From the NCBI GenBank assembly GCA_038234045.1, contig JBBSUX010000004.1, positions 1-31,954 on the forward strand: a DNA stretch of 31,954 bases, read 5' to 3'. Position numbers and translations under genes: made by a program. Under the pieces are notes generated by a model, which saw only the letters and a list, made by a program, of their open reading frames with translations, was not told where the DNA came from and made no database searches. Shown in pieces: positions 15,278 to 24,001 of this stretch; positions within the stretch are counted from its first letter, which is position 1, and every line of letters starts with the position of its first letter. The stretch is from JBBSUX01 sp038234045. GTDB lineage: Bacteria; Pseudomonadota; Gammaproteobacteria; Burkholderiales; Burkholderiaceae_C.

Positions 15278-17464
15278 ATGGATCTGACCGACGGACCCTC
15301 AGCCCGCGCGCATACCGCGCGCACCGTCCGGCGAAACGCCTGGCGGCTGGCGTGCACGCTGGCGGGCGCAAATGTGGCAAACGGGCTGGCGGTGGCGGCG
15401 GGATTGGTGGTCGTGGCCATCGCGCTTTTTTTGGTCGGCGGTTTGGGGGCGGCTTCTGCCGGCGCTGTCGGCATTCTGGTGACGACGCTGGCGGATGTGC
15501 CTTCGCCCAAGCGGCGCAAGTTGCAGCAGATGCTGCCGACGCCGCTGCTGGGTGCGCCGCTATTCCTGTCGATCCAGCTTGCGCACCACGATCCGGTACA
15601 AACCGGTGCCGTGCTGGTTTGCGGCGCTTTTGTTTCCTTCATGGGCATGGCTTGGGGCAAGCGCGGCGGCCCGGTCAGCGTCGGGCTGATTTTCTGCATG
15701 ATCTTCTCGATGGCGACGCCGCCGCCGGCAAGTCTGGTGGTGGCGCTGACGCGCACCGGCTGGTTTTTCGCAGGCTCTGTCCTCTACCTGCTGTGGTCGG
15801 TAGCTGCCAATGCAGCGCTCAATCGTCGCTATCGCACCCAATTGCTGGCCGAATCGCTGATCAGCTTCGGCAATGCATTGCGCATCCAGGGACATCGCTT
15901 CGAGGAAGGCGCCGATCCTTCCCAGCTGATGCCGCAGATGATGAGCGCACAGGTGGCGCTGGCCGACATGCTGCAGAACGCGCGCGATGTGGTGCTGGAA
16001 TCACCGGCGCGCGACGGTCGGCAAAAGCCTATCGGCATGCTGCTTGCGCTGCTTGACGCGCGCGACCATCTCATTGCCTGCGAGCTCGATCTCGATCATC
16101 TTGCCGAGCACGGCGGCGGCACGGCTGCCGCCCCGGTGCTGGCCCGCACGCTGGCTGCTTTTGCGCGCCAGGTGGACGTGCTGGCATCAGCACTGCTGCT
16201 GGGCACCCATGTGCCGACCGAGCCGGCGCTGAAGATCGCACTCGGGCGCTTGCATCGCCCTCACGACGACGCGCTAGACGCCTCGGTGCTGCAGCTGATA
16301 GACAGGGTCGGCGCCATCGGCGACGAGATCGAGCAGCTCTACGCCCTGCAGCGCGGTGAACGCCAGGCCGATCTGACGCTGGTGCGCGAGCACTGGCAGC
16401 TTTTCACCAGCCCGGTGCTTTGGTCATGGAAGCCGCTGCTGTCCCAGACGAGCACGCGTGGCCTCGGCGCGCCAACGGTTCGCCAGGCGATTCGTGCGAG
16501 CCTGGCTATCGGAGCGGGTTATCTAATCAGCCTGCATCTGCCGTGGCTGGGTCACAAATACTGGATTCTGGTGACCATCACCGCAGTCATGCGCGCCAAT
16601 CTGGCGCAGACGGTGGAGCGGCGTAACGCCCGCGTCGGCGGCACGCTCTTCGGCTGCTTGCTCGTCACGGCCATTCTGGCAACGCAACCCAGACCGATGA
16701 CGATCCTGGCGCTGTCGGCTCTCGCGCTTGCCATATCGCATGCGTTTGTCGTGCGCCGCTACGTGGTCACCTCGATCGCAGCGACCACGCTTGGCCTGCT
16801 TCTGGCGCATTTGCTGCTTGAGGGCAGCGGCCACACGGCGAGCTTCGCCACCTTCGAGCGGCTTGGCGACACGCTACTGGGCGCTGGCATCGCCTGGGCC
16901 TTCAGTTATGTGTTGCCAGTATGGGAGCGCGGCCAGATCCCGACACTGGTACAGCGCACCGTGCGCGCCCAAGCGCGCCATGTCGAGCTGGCGTTGAAAC
17001 CTGCGGTGATGGTGACGGTGCCGGACGTGCAATGGCGGCTCGCCCGGCGCGAAGCCTATGACAGCCTCTCGGCGCTGGTACAGGCAACACGCCGTACGCT
17101 GTCCGAACCCGCTTCAGTTCGCCCGCCGCTGGAACCACTGGAGGCGGTGCAGACACTGAGCTACCAGTTACTGGCACATCTGGCAGCGGTGAAATCATTG
17201 CTGCGATCACGCCGTGGTCAGTTGCACATGGATATTGCCGAACCGCTTCTGGCGCAGTACGCAGCCGATGTGGCGCACGCGCTGGAGGGCACCGGCCGGC
17301 CGTCGCGCCCAGCCGATCAACCGGGCGCACCCGATCCGGCCGATGTCGCTCCGCCCGATCTGATGGCTGCCGACCTGACGCCATGGCTCATCGCCCGCCT
17401 GCGGCTGGTACTGGATGTGGCGCGGAGTCTGCGCATCGAAGCGGATGCTGCGCGCATGCGCTGA
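15278..17464 (+). CDS. FUSC family inner-membrane protein (YccS/YhfK-like)
   Basis: 728-residue membrane protein of the FUSC family, related to aromatic-acid efflux (AaeB) and YccS proteins. There are two hydrophobic blocks. The first begins at about residue 29 (NGLAVAAGLVVVAIALFLVGG) and contains GAVGILVTTLADVP. The second, at about 400-545, contains IRASLAIGAGYLISLHLPWLGHKYW, the FUSC-like TAVMRANLAQTVERRNARVGGTLFG and several further helices. Cytosolic helical stretches follow each block. The AaeA and AaeX partner genes are not present, so efflux of hydroxybenzoates cannot be assumed. No clear Shine-Dalgarno sequence precedes the ATG. It lies 54 bp after suhB and 64 bp before an MscS-like gene on the same strand. 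Confidence 0.85.
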   Translation: MDLTDGPSARAHTARTVRRNAWRLACTLAGANVANGLAVAAGLVVVAIALFLVGGLGAASAGAVGILVTTLADVPSPKRRKLQQMLPTPLLGAPLFLSIQLAHHDPVQTGAVLVCGAFVSFMGMAWGKRGGPVSVGLIFCMIFSMATPPPASLVVALTRTGWFFAGSVLYLLWSVAANAALNRRYRTQLLAESLISFGNALRIQGHRFEEGADPSQLMPQMMSAQVALADMLQNARDVVLESPARDGRQKPIGMLLALLDARDHLIACELDLDHLAEHGGGTAAAPVLARTLAAFARQVDVLASALLLGTHVPTEPALKIALGRLHRPHDDALDASVLQLIDRVGAIGDEIEQLYALQRGERQADLTLVREHWQLFTSPVLWSWKPLLSQTSTRGLGAPTVRQAIRASLAIGAGYLISLHLPWLGHKYWILVTITAVMRANLAQTVERRNARVGGTLFGCLLVTAILATQPRPMTILALSALALAISHAFVVRRYVVTSIAATTLGLLLAHLLLEGSGHTASFATFERLGDTLLGAGIAWAFSYVLPVWERGQIPTLVQRTVRAQARHVELALKPAVMVTVPDVQWRLARREAYDSLSALVQATRRTLSEPASVRPPLEPLEAVQTLSYQLLAHLAAVKSLLRSRRGQLHMDIAEPLLAQYAADVAHALEGTGRPSRPADQPGAPDPADVAPPDLMAADLTPWLIARLRLVLDVARSLRIEADAARMR

Positions 17465-17528
17465 GCTCCAGACAACAGGCCATCGACCAACCGACCAACA
17501 GCCAAAGCCAAGAACCTGAAAGGAAAAA

Positions 17529-18707
17529 GTGCAGATCCCAGATCTCTCGCGCCTGCCTCCCTGGATCGCTACGGCCATCGCCGCGACCATCGCATGTGGC
17601 GCTGCGGCCATCACCCAGCGCCTGGGTGCCATCGTGCTGATGCGCGCCTCCACGCGCACCACGGTGCTGCACGCCATCATTTCCGAATGCCGTCGCGCCA
17701 GCGCGTTCGTTTTGCCGCTGATGGCGCTGCAAGCGGTACTGCAGGCTGCTCCTGACGAACTGAGCTGGATGAGCGCAGCGCGGCACACTACCGTCGTGCT
17801 GCTTATCGCGAGCCTGATCTGGCTCGTGATCAGCGCGATCAATGGCCTGACCAACGGCATCATCGCGCTGCATCCGGCCACGGTTGACGACAACCTCGAG
17901 GCCCGCCGCATCTACACGCAGGCGCACGTGCTGAGCCGCAGCGCGAATGTGGTGGTGCTGCTGGTAGGCCTTGCGCTGATGCTCATGACATTTCCGGGCG
18001 CGCGCCAGGTAGGTGCCAGCCTGCTGGCTTCCGCTGGCGTGATCGGCATCGTTGCTGGTCTTGCAGCCAAGCCCGTTTTTAGCAACCTCATTGCCGGGTT
18101 GCAGCTAGCGCTGGCCCAACCGATCCGGATCGACGACGTGTTGATCGTCAAGGGCGAATGGGGCCGCGTGGAAGAGATCACCGGCACCTACGTGGTGCTG
18201 AAGATCTGGGATGAACGCCGGCTGATCATTCCGCTGCAGTGGTTCATCGAGAACCCTTTCGAGAACTGGACCCGCACCGGCTCGCAAATCACAGGCGTGG
18301 TGCAATTCAACGTCGATTTTTCGATGCCGGTGGCTCCACTGCGCGCCGAGCTAGAACGTCTGGTGCCGACCTTGCCGGAATGGGACAAGCGCTTCTTCAA
18401 CCTGCAGGTGACCGACTCCAACGAGCGCACCATGCTGCTGCGTGTCCTGCTCACCGCGCAATCGTCGAGCAAGGCTTTCGACCTGCGCTGCAAGGTGCGC
18501 GAAGCCATGATCGGTTTCATGCAGAGAGAGTATCCGCAGCACTTGCCGACCTTGCGCGTGCTCGATGGCGATCCGCCTGCCCCGTTTACTGCAATGCATT
18601 CCCAGCACACACCGGAAAGCGCCAAGCACAGTCCGGCAAGCGCGGGCCTCGAAGCGACAGGTCACGCGCCGGATACGTCTGCAAGCACCCCACGGCAGAA
18701 AAGCTGA
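17529..18707 (+). CDS. MscS-type mechanosensitive ion channel, GTG start
   Basis: 392-residue MscS-family channel of the inner membrane, expected to release solutes on hypo-osmotic shock. The GTG at 17529 is preceded by an AAAGGA ribosome binding site at good spacing. Four hydrophobic segments occupy about residues 10-180. The pore helix and following beta domain read GASLLASAGVIGIVAGLAAKP, then SNLIAGLQLALAQPIRIDDV, GEWGRVEEITGTYVVLKIWDERRLIIP and PFENWTR, all characteristic. The C-terminal 50 residues are Ser/Pro/His-rich and probably disordered. It is likely co-transcribed with the FUSC gene 64 bp upstream; a shared response to envelope stress is a guess. Confidence 0.9.
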   Translation: MQIPDLSRLPPWIATAIAATIACGAAAITQRLGAIVLMRASTRTTVLHAIISECRRASAFVLPLMALQAVLQAAPDELSWMSAARHTTVVLLIASLIWLVISAINGLTNGIIALHPATVDDNLEARRIYTQAHVLSRSANVVVLLVGLALMLMTFPGARQVGASLLASAGVIGIVAGLAAKPVFSNLIAGLQLALAQPIRIDDVLIVKGEWGRVEEITGTYVVLKIWDERRLIIPLQWFIENPFENWTRTGSQITGVVQFNVDFSMPVAPLRAELERLVPTLPEWDKRFFNLQVTDSNERTMLLRVLLTAQSSSKAFDLRCKVREAMIGFMQREYPQHLPTLRVLDGDPPAPFTAMHSQHTPESAKHSPASAGLEATGHAPDTSASTPRQKS

Positions 18708-18831
18708 GACGCTGCTGCCGGGAACATACCGGTGCGCCGAAGCGGCCGATGCATTACGGTCTATGGATGCAGAGCCAGAACCAGCCGATGGACAGGCTCC
18801 CGACAACCAGCTCGATACGGAGATTCCACCC

Positions 18832-19887
18832 ATGCCCCTTCTGCAGCAACTTCTGGGATGCGCCCTGCCCATCATCCAGGCCCCGATGGCCGGCGTGCAG
18901 GGAAGCGCCATGGCTATCGCCGTCAGCAACGCGGGAGGCGTCGGTTCCCTCCCCTGCGCCATGCTCGGCCCCGACGCGCTGGTCAAGGAGCTCACCGCCA
19001 TGCGTGACAACGCACGCGGTGTCTACAACGTCAACTTCTTCTGCCACACCGTTCCTGCACCCGACCCGGCGCGTCAAGACGCCTGGATGCGCACGCTGGC
19101 GCCGCATTACCGGGAGCTTTCGATTGACGCCTCCACCCTCGCGACTGGGCCGGGGCGCCTGCCCTTCAGCCACGCCTCGGCCGACGTGCTGGAGGCGTTT
19201 CGCCCACCCGTCGTGAGCTTTCATTTCGGGCTGCCGGCTGACGATCTGCTGGCGCGCGTGCGCAGGTGGGGTTCGCGCATCCTCTCCACCGCCACTACGG
19301 TAGAAGAAGCGAAATGGCTGGAAGCACGCGGGGTGGACGCCATCATCGCCCAGGGCCTGGAGGCTGGCGGCCATCGCGGCATGTTCCTTCACAGTGACAT
19401 CACAACCCAGGTCGGCACGCTGGCACTGGTGCCGCAAATCGTGCGGGCTGTGAAGGTGCCGGTGATCGCTGCCGGCGGCATCAGCACCGCACACGGGGTC
19501 TGCGCGGCAATGGCGCTGGGTGCGAGCGGCGTACAAGCCGGCAGTGCTTATTTGCTTTGCCCTGAAGCCACCACCACCGCGCTGCACCGCAAAGCCTTGC
19601 AGAGCGATGCGGCGCAACACACTGCGCTCACCAACCTTTTCACCGGCGCGCCGGCACGAGGCATCGTCAACCGGTTCCTCACCGAGCATGGTCCGATGAA
19701 TGCCGACGTACCCGCGTTTCCTCTCGCCACCGCGGCTTCCGCACCGCTGCGGGCTGCGGCGGAGAAGGTCGGCAACAGCGATTTCACGCCGCTGTGGGCA
19801 GGACAGAACCTGCAGGGTCTGGTTGCAGGTCGCAGCGCGGCCGAGGTCACGCGGGCGCTGGCGGAAGGTTTGCCGCTGATGTGCTGA
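18832..19887 (+). CDS. Nitronate monooxygenase (2-nitropropane dioxygenase family)
   Basis: 351-residue FMN-dependent TIM-barrel enzyme that oxidises alkyl nitronates; several relatives act on other substrates. ATG at 18832 has GGAG about 9 bp upstream; an earlier in-frame ATG at 18763 would add 23 poorly conserved residues. Motifs visible are PIIQAPMAGVQG near the N-terminus, SNAGGVGSLPCAML, VVSFHFGLP, IAQGLEAGGHRGMF for phosphate binding, VPVIAAGGISTAHGVCAAMALGASGVQAGSAYLLCPE and a C-terminal WAGQNLQGL segment common in the class. The gap from the MscS gene is 124 bp, so it may have its own promoter. A dispersed repeat copy follows it at 19930. Confidence 0.9.
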   Translation: MPLLQQLLGCALPIIQAPMAGVQGSAMAIAVSNAGGVGSLPCAMLGPDALVKELTAMRDNARGVYNVNFFCHTVPAPDPARQDAWMRTLAPHYRELSIDASTLATGPGRLPFSHASADVLEAFRPPVVSFHFGLPADDLLARVRRWGSRILSTATTVEEAKWLEARGVDAIIAQGLEAGGHRGMFLHSDITTQVGTLALVPQIVRAVKVPVIAAGGISTAHGVCAAMALGASGVQAGSAYLLCPEATTTALHRKALQSDAAQHTALTNLFTGAPARGIVNRFLTEHGPMNADVPAFPLATAASAPLRAAAEKVGNSDFTPLWAGQNLQGLVAGRSAAEVTRALAEGLPLMC

Positions 19888-19929
19888 GCTGCTCCAGACA
19901 AGGGCATTGCGCACTGCGTGCTGTCTTGC

Positions 19930-19976
19930 CTATAGCTAACAGCTCTTTCCCAGCAAGCGCTACAAGCAAATATCTA
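19930..19976 (+). repeat. Dispersed 47-bp repeat, copy D (intergenic)
   Basis: Reads CTATAGCTAACAGCTC, then AAGCGCTACAAGC, in forward orientation; it aligns gap-free to the other copies. The palindrome is partly decayed. It lies 43 bp after the nitronate monooxygenase stop and 60 bp before the HAD gene. Confidence 0.55.
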
Positions 19977-20036
19977 CCGTAACGTACGCGCACCGGTATT
20001 ACGCTACGCTGACTGTTTCCCCGACAAGGCAATCAA

Positions 20037-20717
20037 ATGGCCCAACTTCCCGCCCCGCCCAAAGTCCTGCTTTTCGATGTGAACGAAACGCTTCTGGACA
20101 TCGCCCCGCTCAAACAGAAAGTGGCGGAAGTGCTGCAGGACCCCAAAGCGCCAGAACTCTGGTTCGCGATGATGCTTCAGTACTCGCTGGTAGCGACCGT
20201 AAGCGGCCAGTACTTTCCGTTTACGGAAACCGGCGCGGCCGTGTTGCGCATGCTCGCCCTGAACAAGGGTTTGTCGATCAGCGCGGACGACGCCAAACAG
20301 ACGCTCTCGATCATGAAATCCCTGCCGGCACACAAGGACGTCGAGCCGGCGCTTCGCAGACTCAAAGCGGCCGGGTTTCGCATGGCCACCGCCACCAACT
20401 CCTCGCAGGAAGGCGTGAAGGCACAGTTGCAACACGCTGGCTTGTCCCACTTTTTCGAGCGTGAGCTCAGTGTCGAATCGGTGGGCAAATTCAAGCCGCA
20501 TGTTGACGTCTACACATGGGCAGCGCGCGAGATGAAGGTTCCGCCTGCGGATTGCATGCTGGTAGCGGCGCATGGCTGGGATGTCGCCGGCGCGAAGTGG
20601 GCCGGCATGGCCACCGCCTTCATCGCGCGCGAGGGCCAGCAAAAGTTTCCGCTCGCTCCGGAACCTGATTTGGATGCCACGGACCTTCTTGCGCTTGCTG
20701 AGTCCTTGGGAGCATAG
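20037..20717 (+). CDS. HAD-family hydrolase, haloacid dehalogenase type II-like
   Basis: 226-residue HAD-superfamily hydrolase resembling L-2-haloacid dehalogenases. Motif I is VLLFDVNETLLD with nucleophile Asp14. The usual second Asp of phosphatase-type HADs is Asn16, which fits dehalogenase-like members rather than phosphatases. Motif II is ATATNSS (Thr120-Asn121-Ser122), motif III Lys in ESVGKFKPHVDVY, and motif IV AAHGWDVAGAKWAGM (Asp182). An AAGG element lies about 10 bp before the ATG. The actual substrate cannot be read from sequence. The 149-bp gap upstream contains a dispersed repeat; the regulator gene follows after 122 bp. Confidence 0.87.
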   Translation: MAQLPAPPKVLLFDVNETLLDIAPLKQKVAEVLQDPKAPELWFAMMLQYSLVATVSGQYFPFTETGAAVLRMLALNKGLSISADDAKQTLSIMKSLPAHKDVEPALRRLKAAGFRMATATNSSQEGVKAQLQHAGLSHFFERELSVESVGKFKPHVDVYTWAAREMKVPPADCMLVAAHGWDVAGAKWAGMATAFIAREGQQKFPLAPEPDLDATDLLALAESLGA

Positions 20718-20803
20718 GCCGCAGCGCGCGTTCGCGGGTTGACGCAGCCTTGAAGGGAGGCACCAGAAAGGTCCCGCCGCCAGAGTTTCATCCAACGGGA
20801 TTC

Positions 20804-20831
20804 CATACACCATCCATATGGATGGTGTATG
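20804..20831. promoter_or_regulatory. Perfect 28-bp palindrome, probable operator of the regulator-esterase pair
   Basis: CATACACCATCCAT is followed directly by its exact reverse complement, with no spacer. It ends 8 bp before the ATG at 20840. A -10-like TATGAT (20828-20833) overlaps its right end. The position suits autorepression by the downstream ribbon-helix-helix-like protein. Confidence 0.75.
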
Positions 20832-20833
20832 AT
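20828..20833 (+). promoter_or_regulatory. -10 element TATGAT; possible leaderless start
   Basis: TATGAT is placed so that transcription would begin at or next to the ATG at 20840. No Shine-Dalgarno sequence lies between, and no good -35 is visible (the nearest match, TTCCAT at 20801, gives a 21-bp spacer). Confidence 0.4.
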
Positions 20834-20839
20834 CGATCC

Positions 20840-21259
20840 ATGCCAATCAACCCCATCCCCGCCACTGCACGGCTAGTCGAGTCAGAAAAGATCACGATCA
20901 ACCTCGGCTTTGTAGATCTCGGCCAGATCGACCTTCTGGTTCGGGAGAGCTTTTATTCCAATCGCACGGACTTCATCCGGACGGCGATTCGCAACCAGCT
21001 GGCGAGTCATGGCGACGTGCTGAAGCAGGTGGCAGCCAGAAAGATGTTCGTGCTCGGGCTGCAGCAGTTCTGCGCCGCAGACCTTGAGGTCGTACGCCGC
21101 GCCGGCGAACGACTTCAGATTCGGGTACTTGGCCTGGCCACGCTGGCCGACGACGTCACGCCCGAACTGGCTGTGGCGACCATCGAATCCATCACCGTGC
21201 TCGGTGCTTTACATGCCCCCAGGGATGTCAAAGCAGTTCTCGCCGATCGAATTTACTAA
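20840..21259 (+). CDS. Ribbon-helix-helix (CopG-like) transcriptional regulator
   Basis: 139-residue small protein. ATG at 20840 is chosen because it directly follows the palindrome and leads into a strand-helix-helix pattern: SEKITINLGFVDLGQIDLLVR, then SNRTDFIRTAIRNQLASH, typical of CopG-type DNA-binding domains (about residues 14-55). The frame is open back to 20750, but that part would cross the operator. The C-terminal 80 residues contain two amphipathic stretches (AADLEVVRRAGERLQIRVLG, PELAVATIESITVLGALHAPRDV) and probably mediate oligomerisation or sensing. The gap to the esterase gene is only 12 bp, so the two are likely an operon. I recall similar regulators beside PHB-depolymerase-like esterases in Burkholderiales. 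The specific ligand is unknown. Confidence 0.78.
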   Translation: MPINPIPATARLVESEKITINLGFVDLGQIDLLVRESFYSNRTDFIRTAIRNQLASHGDVLKQVAARKMFVLGLQQFCAADLEVVRRAGERLQIRVLGLATLADDVTPELAVATIESITVLGALHAPRDVKAVLADRIY

Positions 21260-21271
21260 TCAGGACTTTGC

Positions 21272-22477
21272 ATGAACCAAGTTTTTCAACGCCTCATGAG
21301 CGACGCCGCCGCGTTGACTCGTTCAGGGCAAACCCAAATGGCGACGCAACTGATCCAGGAAGCGCTCAGTGGCATAACAAGGCCAGTGGCCGCACGACCG
21401 GTACCAGTTGACACGGCTGAATTCGCACCGTCACCGGGAGGCAAGTTTGTTCTGGACGTGGTAGCGCGAATCATCGGTGAACCCCTCGATCCGGCCAATG
21501 ATCCTGACGGAGCCCCTGAAAAAACTTCGGCTGAACAGGAGTGTGCAAGGCCACCACAAGCCCGGGTGACGCCTCGAGGCGAGCAATGGATCGACGGAAC
21601 CTTCACGCACAAAGGTCGTGTCCTTACCTACAAGCTTTTTGTACCGGCGGTGGCAGCTAAACAAGCTGCGGCGCCGCTACCCTTGGTGGTCATGCTTCAC
21701 GGATGCACCCAGACCGCCGCAGATTTTGCTGCCGGCACGCAGATGAACGCGCTGGCCCGAGCTAACGGAGTGGCTGTGCTTTACCCGGAGCAAGCGCAGC
21801 CAGCAAACGCACAGCGTTGCTGGAACTGGTTCAAACCGCAGCATCAGCGCCGGGGCTCCGGGGAGCCAGCGGCGCTGGCTGGGCTCACCGAGCACGTCGT
21901 GGCAGAAATCCACGCCGATCCGGCGCGTGTTTATGTCGCGGGCCTGTCCGCAGGCGGCGCGATGGCCGACATCGTCGGGCGCTGCTACCCGGAAGTGTTC
22001 GCCGCCGTCGGTGTGCATTCCGGGCTGCCAAGCGGCACGGCTACCGACGTGGCCTCGGCCCTCGGATCGATGCGCTCGGGTCCTTCCTCTTCAAATAGGA
22101 GGGCAGCCAATGCCTTGACCATTCCGACCATCGTGTTTCACGGGGATGCCGACGGCACAGTCCATCCCTCTAATGGCTCAGCCATTGTGGCTGGAGCGAT
22201 TGGCGGATTAGCGCGAGCGGGATCAGCGGGCGCAACGCCAAGCGTGTCGGAAGGTCAGTCGCCAAAGGGGAAGCGCTTTCGGCGGACGGTGTATGCCGCC
22301 ACAAGCAGTTCTCCGGATGTCGAATACTGGGAGTTGCGCGGTGCCGGACACGCGTGGTCGGGCGGCAGTCCGAAGGGAACCTATACCGATGCCACCGGCG
22401 TGAATGCCAGCGAGGAAATGCTCCGGTTTTTTCTGGCTCACCAAAAAGGCGATGGGCTTGAATCACCTGGACGCTGA
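21272..22477 (+). CDS. PHB depolymerase family esterase
   Basis: 401-residue alpha/beta hydrolase of the polyhydroxybutyrate depolymerase (LpqC-like) family. The catalytic set is visible: Ser226 in the lipase box GLSAGG, Asp in FHGDADGTV (Asp292 or Asp294) and His360 in GAGHAWSGG. PLVVMLHGCTQTAADFAAGTQMN at about 137-159 is the oxyanion-hole signature. Residues 1-60 form a family-typical helical N-terminus (MNQVFQRLMSDAAALTRSGQ). No signal peptide is evident, so the protein is probably cytoplasmic, or exported by an unrecognised route. It may act on intracellular polyester granules or on other esters; phaC and phasin genes are not in the window. It follows the regulator by 12 bp. Confidence 0.9.
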   Translation: MNQVFQRLMSDAAALTRSGQTQMATQLIQEALSGITRPVAARPVPVDTAEFAPSPGGKFVLDVVARIIGEPLDPANDPDGAPEKTSAEQECARPPQARVTPRGEQWIDGTFTHKGRVLTYKLFVPAVAAKQAAAPLPLVVMLHGCTQTAADFAAGTQMNALARANGVAVLYPEQAQPANAQRCWNWFKPQHQRRGSGEPAALAGLTEHVVAEIHADPARVYVAGLSAGGAMADIVGRCYPEVFAAVGVHSGLPSGTATDVASALGSMRSGPSSSNRRAANALTIPTIVFHGDADGTVHPSNGSAIVAGAIGGLARAGSAGATPSVSEGQSPKGKRFRRTVYAATSSSPDVEYWELRGAGHAWSGGSPKGTYTDATGVNASEEMLRFFLAHQKGDGLESPGR

Positions 22478-22569
22478 ACACATGGAAGCCAGCGTTTCGA
22501 GCAATCGACGCACACACGGTTCGTTCGAAGCGTCGCCGTCTTATTCTTGCACTTGCCCCAGATGGCCTC

Positions 22570-23259
22570 TCAAGGCCGGCCGAAGGCGTTATTCAACCCA
22601 ACATAAAACCCGCGCACTCCGCCCGGTCCGGTACGTGACAGTGTGAGGTCTACGCTGACCCGCGGCGTGAAGTTATAACGCAGGCCCGCTCTTGATGTCC
22701 ACGCGCCTACCGAAAGGTTGCGCTCAGCCAGGAGCGACACCTCGGGGTTGATGGCCCACTCGCCACCCAAGCCGCGGCGGTCGGTGCGCTCGCCGACCAG
22801 GGGCGACCAGTCTTCGCCGAGGTTGGCACTAATCTGCATGCTGTCAAGCGCGCGCCAAGTGAACGGGAACAGAATTTGCCGGCCCGGCTTACTGCGATAT
22901 GTACGGTCCCAGCTGACGCCGACGGATACAGCGCCACTTAATGCCGCATTTTCGCCGCCGCCAAACCATATCCACTTGACCTGTGGGCCGAGCAAGACCC
23001 CATGTTGACCCTGAGCTGAATAGCGGTCGATGTTGAAGTGCAACTCGACAGGACCGACGCGACAGGCGGGTCCGAGATGCCAATCCGCTGTGTCTTGCAA
23101 ACCCGCGCGGCCGTACCAGGTCTCGTACTGGCACTGCCCGGGGTCCATGATGGTGGCGTTGTCGACGTCGAGGTGGCCAGCTGCCAAGCTGTTGCCGGCC
23201 AGTAGATACGCCGCACTGCAAAGAGCGAAGGTTCGGGCAGATTTTTTTTTCAGGCGCAT
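22570..23259 (-). CDS. Predicted outer-membrane protein, function unknown
   Basis: About 229 residues from ATG at 23259; an in-frame ATG at 23292 would add 11. The shorter start is preferred because MRLKKKSARTFALCSAAYLLAGNSLAAG is a textbook signal peptide. The mature part has alternating strands rich in Trp, Tyr and Gly (ELHFNIDRYSA, PQVKWIWFGGGENAALSG, SVGVSWDRTYRSKPG, SLLAERNLSVGAWTSRAGLRYNF) and ends VGLNNAFGRP, consistent with a small beta-barrel. DPGQCQYETWYGR near the mature start resembles segments I recall in hypothetical outer-membrane proteins of Burkholderiales. It converges on the esterase gene with a 92-bp gap. No substrate or partner can be named. Confidence 0.65.
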   Translation of the reverse strand: MRLKKKSARTFALCSAAYLLAGNSLAAGHLDVDNATIMDPGQCQYETWYGRAGLQDTADWHLGPACRVGPVELHFNIDRYSAQGQHGVLLGPQVKWIWFGGGENAALSGAVSVGVSWDRTYRSKPGRQILFPFTWRALDSMQISANLGEDWSPLVGERTDRRGLGGEWAINPEVSLLAERNLSVGAWTSRAGLRYNFTPRVSVDLTLSRTGPGGVRGFYVGLNNAFGRP

Positions 23260-24001
23260 CGCGTTACTCGGCCTCAAGCTGAAAAAATCCATTTGAATAA
23301 ATTACAGGTGGCCATGGCGGCTGCGACGAGTAAATACATCTTCAGCGTTCCCGTCCAAAAGCGGTAGTTACTACTCAGCGTCACGGACCTCAGATGGCCC
23401 AGCGCAGGCATGCGCCAAGTGTTACGGAACGACAGATTCATCGGTAGCCCTGAGCCGAATTTGTGTCTGCGCTTACTGACGACCAGCACCATGGCGGCCA
23501 TCGGTCCGACCACGACGCACCCGCCGGGGAGGCCCAGAATCGCTCCCTCGCTGATGTCTGGAGGCTGATCGAGACTTCAAGATCACAAACACAACTACAG
23601 TCACGCTGGCGAAAAAATGTTGCGCGTCTTTCCGTTTACACAGCATCCGGGCACGTCCTAGTCGTGACACAACGGCAAAAGGAATGCACATCCGAGATCG
23701 GCGCGCTACCGCGCACATGCTGGCCTGGAAAAAAAGTGCCAGTTAGCGTGGGTGCCGTAGGAGAAAAGCATTTCGCTGGCCGGCTTTAGCGATTCCCTCG
23801 CCTGGATTGTGGAAGTCATGGCTGAAGGAGTAATGTGCGGGATGAGTGGACGATCAATCTATCTGAATAACGGCGGTTGCAGATGAGAGATTACACGCTG
23901 ATGACGTCATTGAATCGCGTGGTCAATTGGCATGTTAAGAAACCTGCAGCCCGGTAAATAATCATTTAATTTTATGCACGACATAAAGAATCAGTAAGAC
24001 C
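23260..24001. other. Gene-poor 740-bp stretch
   Basis: The largest gap in the window. It is visibly more AT-rich toward its right end (23880-24000). The open frames here, such as 23463-23789 on the plus strand, show no recognisable protein. The only candidate worth listing is the 79-codon minus-strand frame at 23274-23513. A TGACGTCA palindrome lies near 23902 and an AT-rich block at 23955-24000 could hold the promoter of the lipoprotein gene. No intact mobile-element gene is visible. Confidence 0.5.
23274..23513 (-). pseudogene. Possible remnant of a small membrane protein gene
   Basis: 79 codons on the minus strand; an internal ATG gives MNLSFRNTWRMPALGHLRS... ending MYLLVAAAMATCNLFKWIF. 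The FRNTWRMP start resembles short integral membrane proteins I recall from Burkholderiales, but the middle lacks the expected hydrophobic stretch. It overlaps the upstream start option of the outer-membrane gene. It may be a decayed gene, a real small protein, or chance. Confidence 0.25.

Noticed and set aside
23463..23789. 108-codon plus-strand frame in the gene-poor region
   Set aside because: No recognisable domain, no ribosome binding site, and it overlaps the minus-strand candidate; not enough to call a gene.
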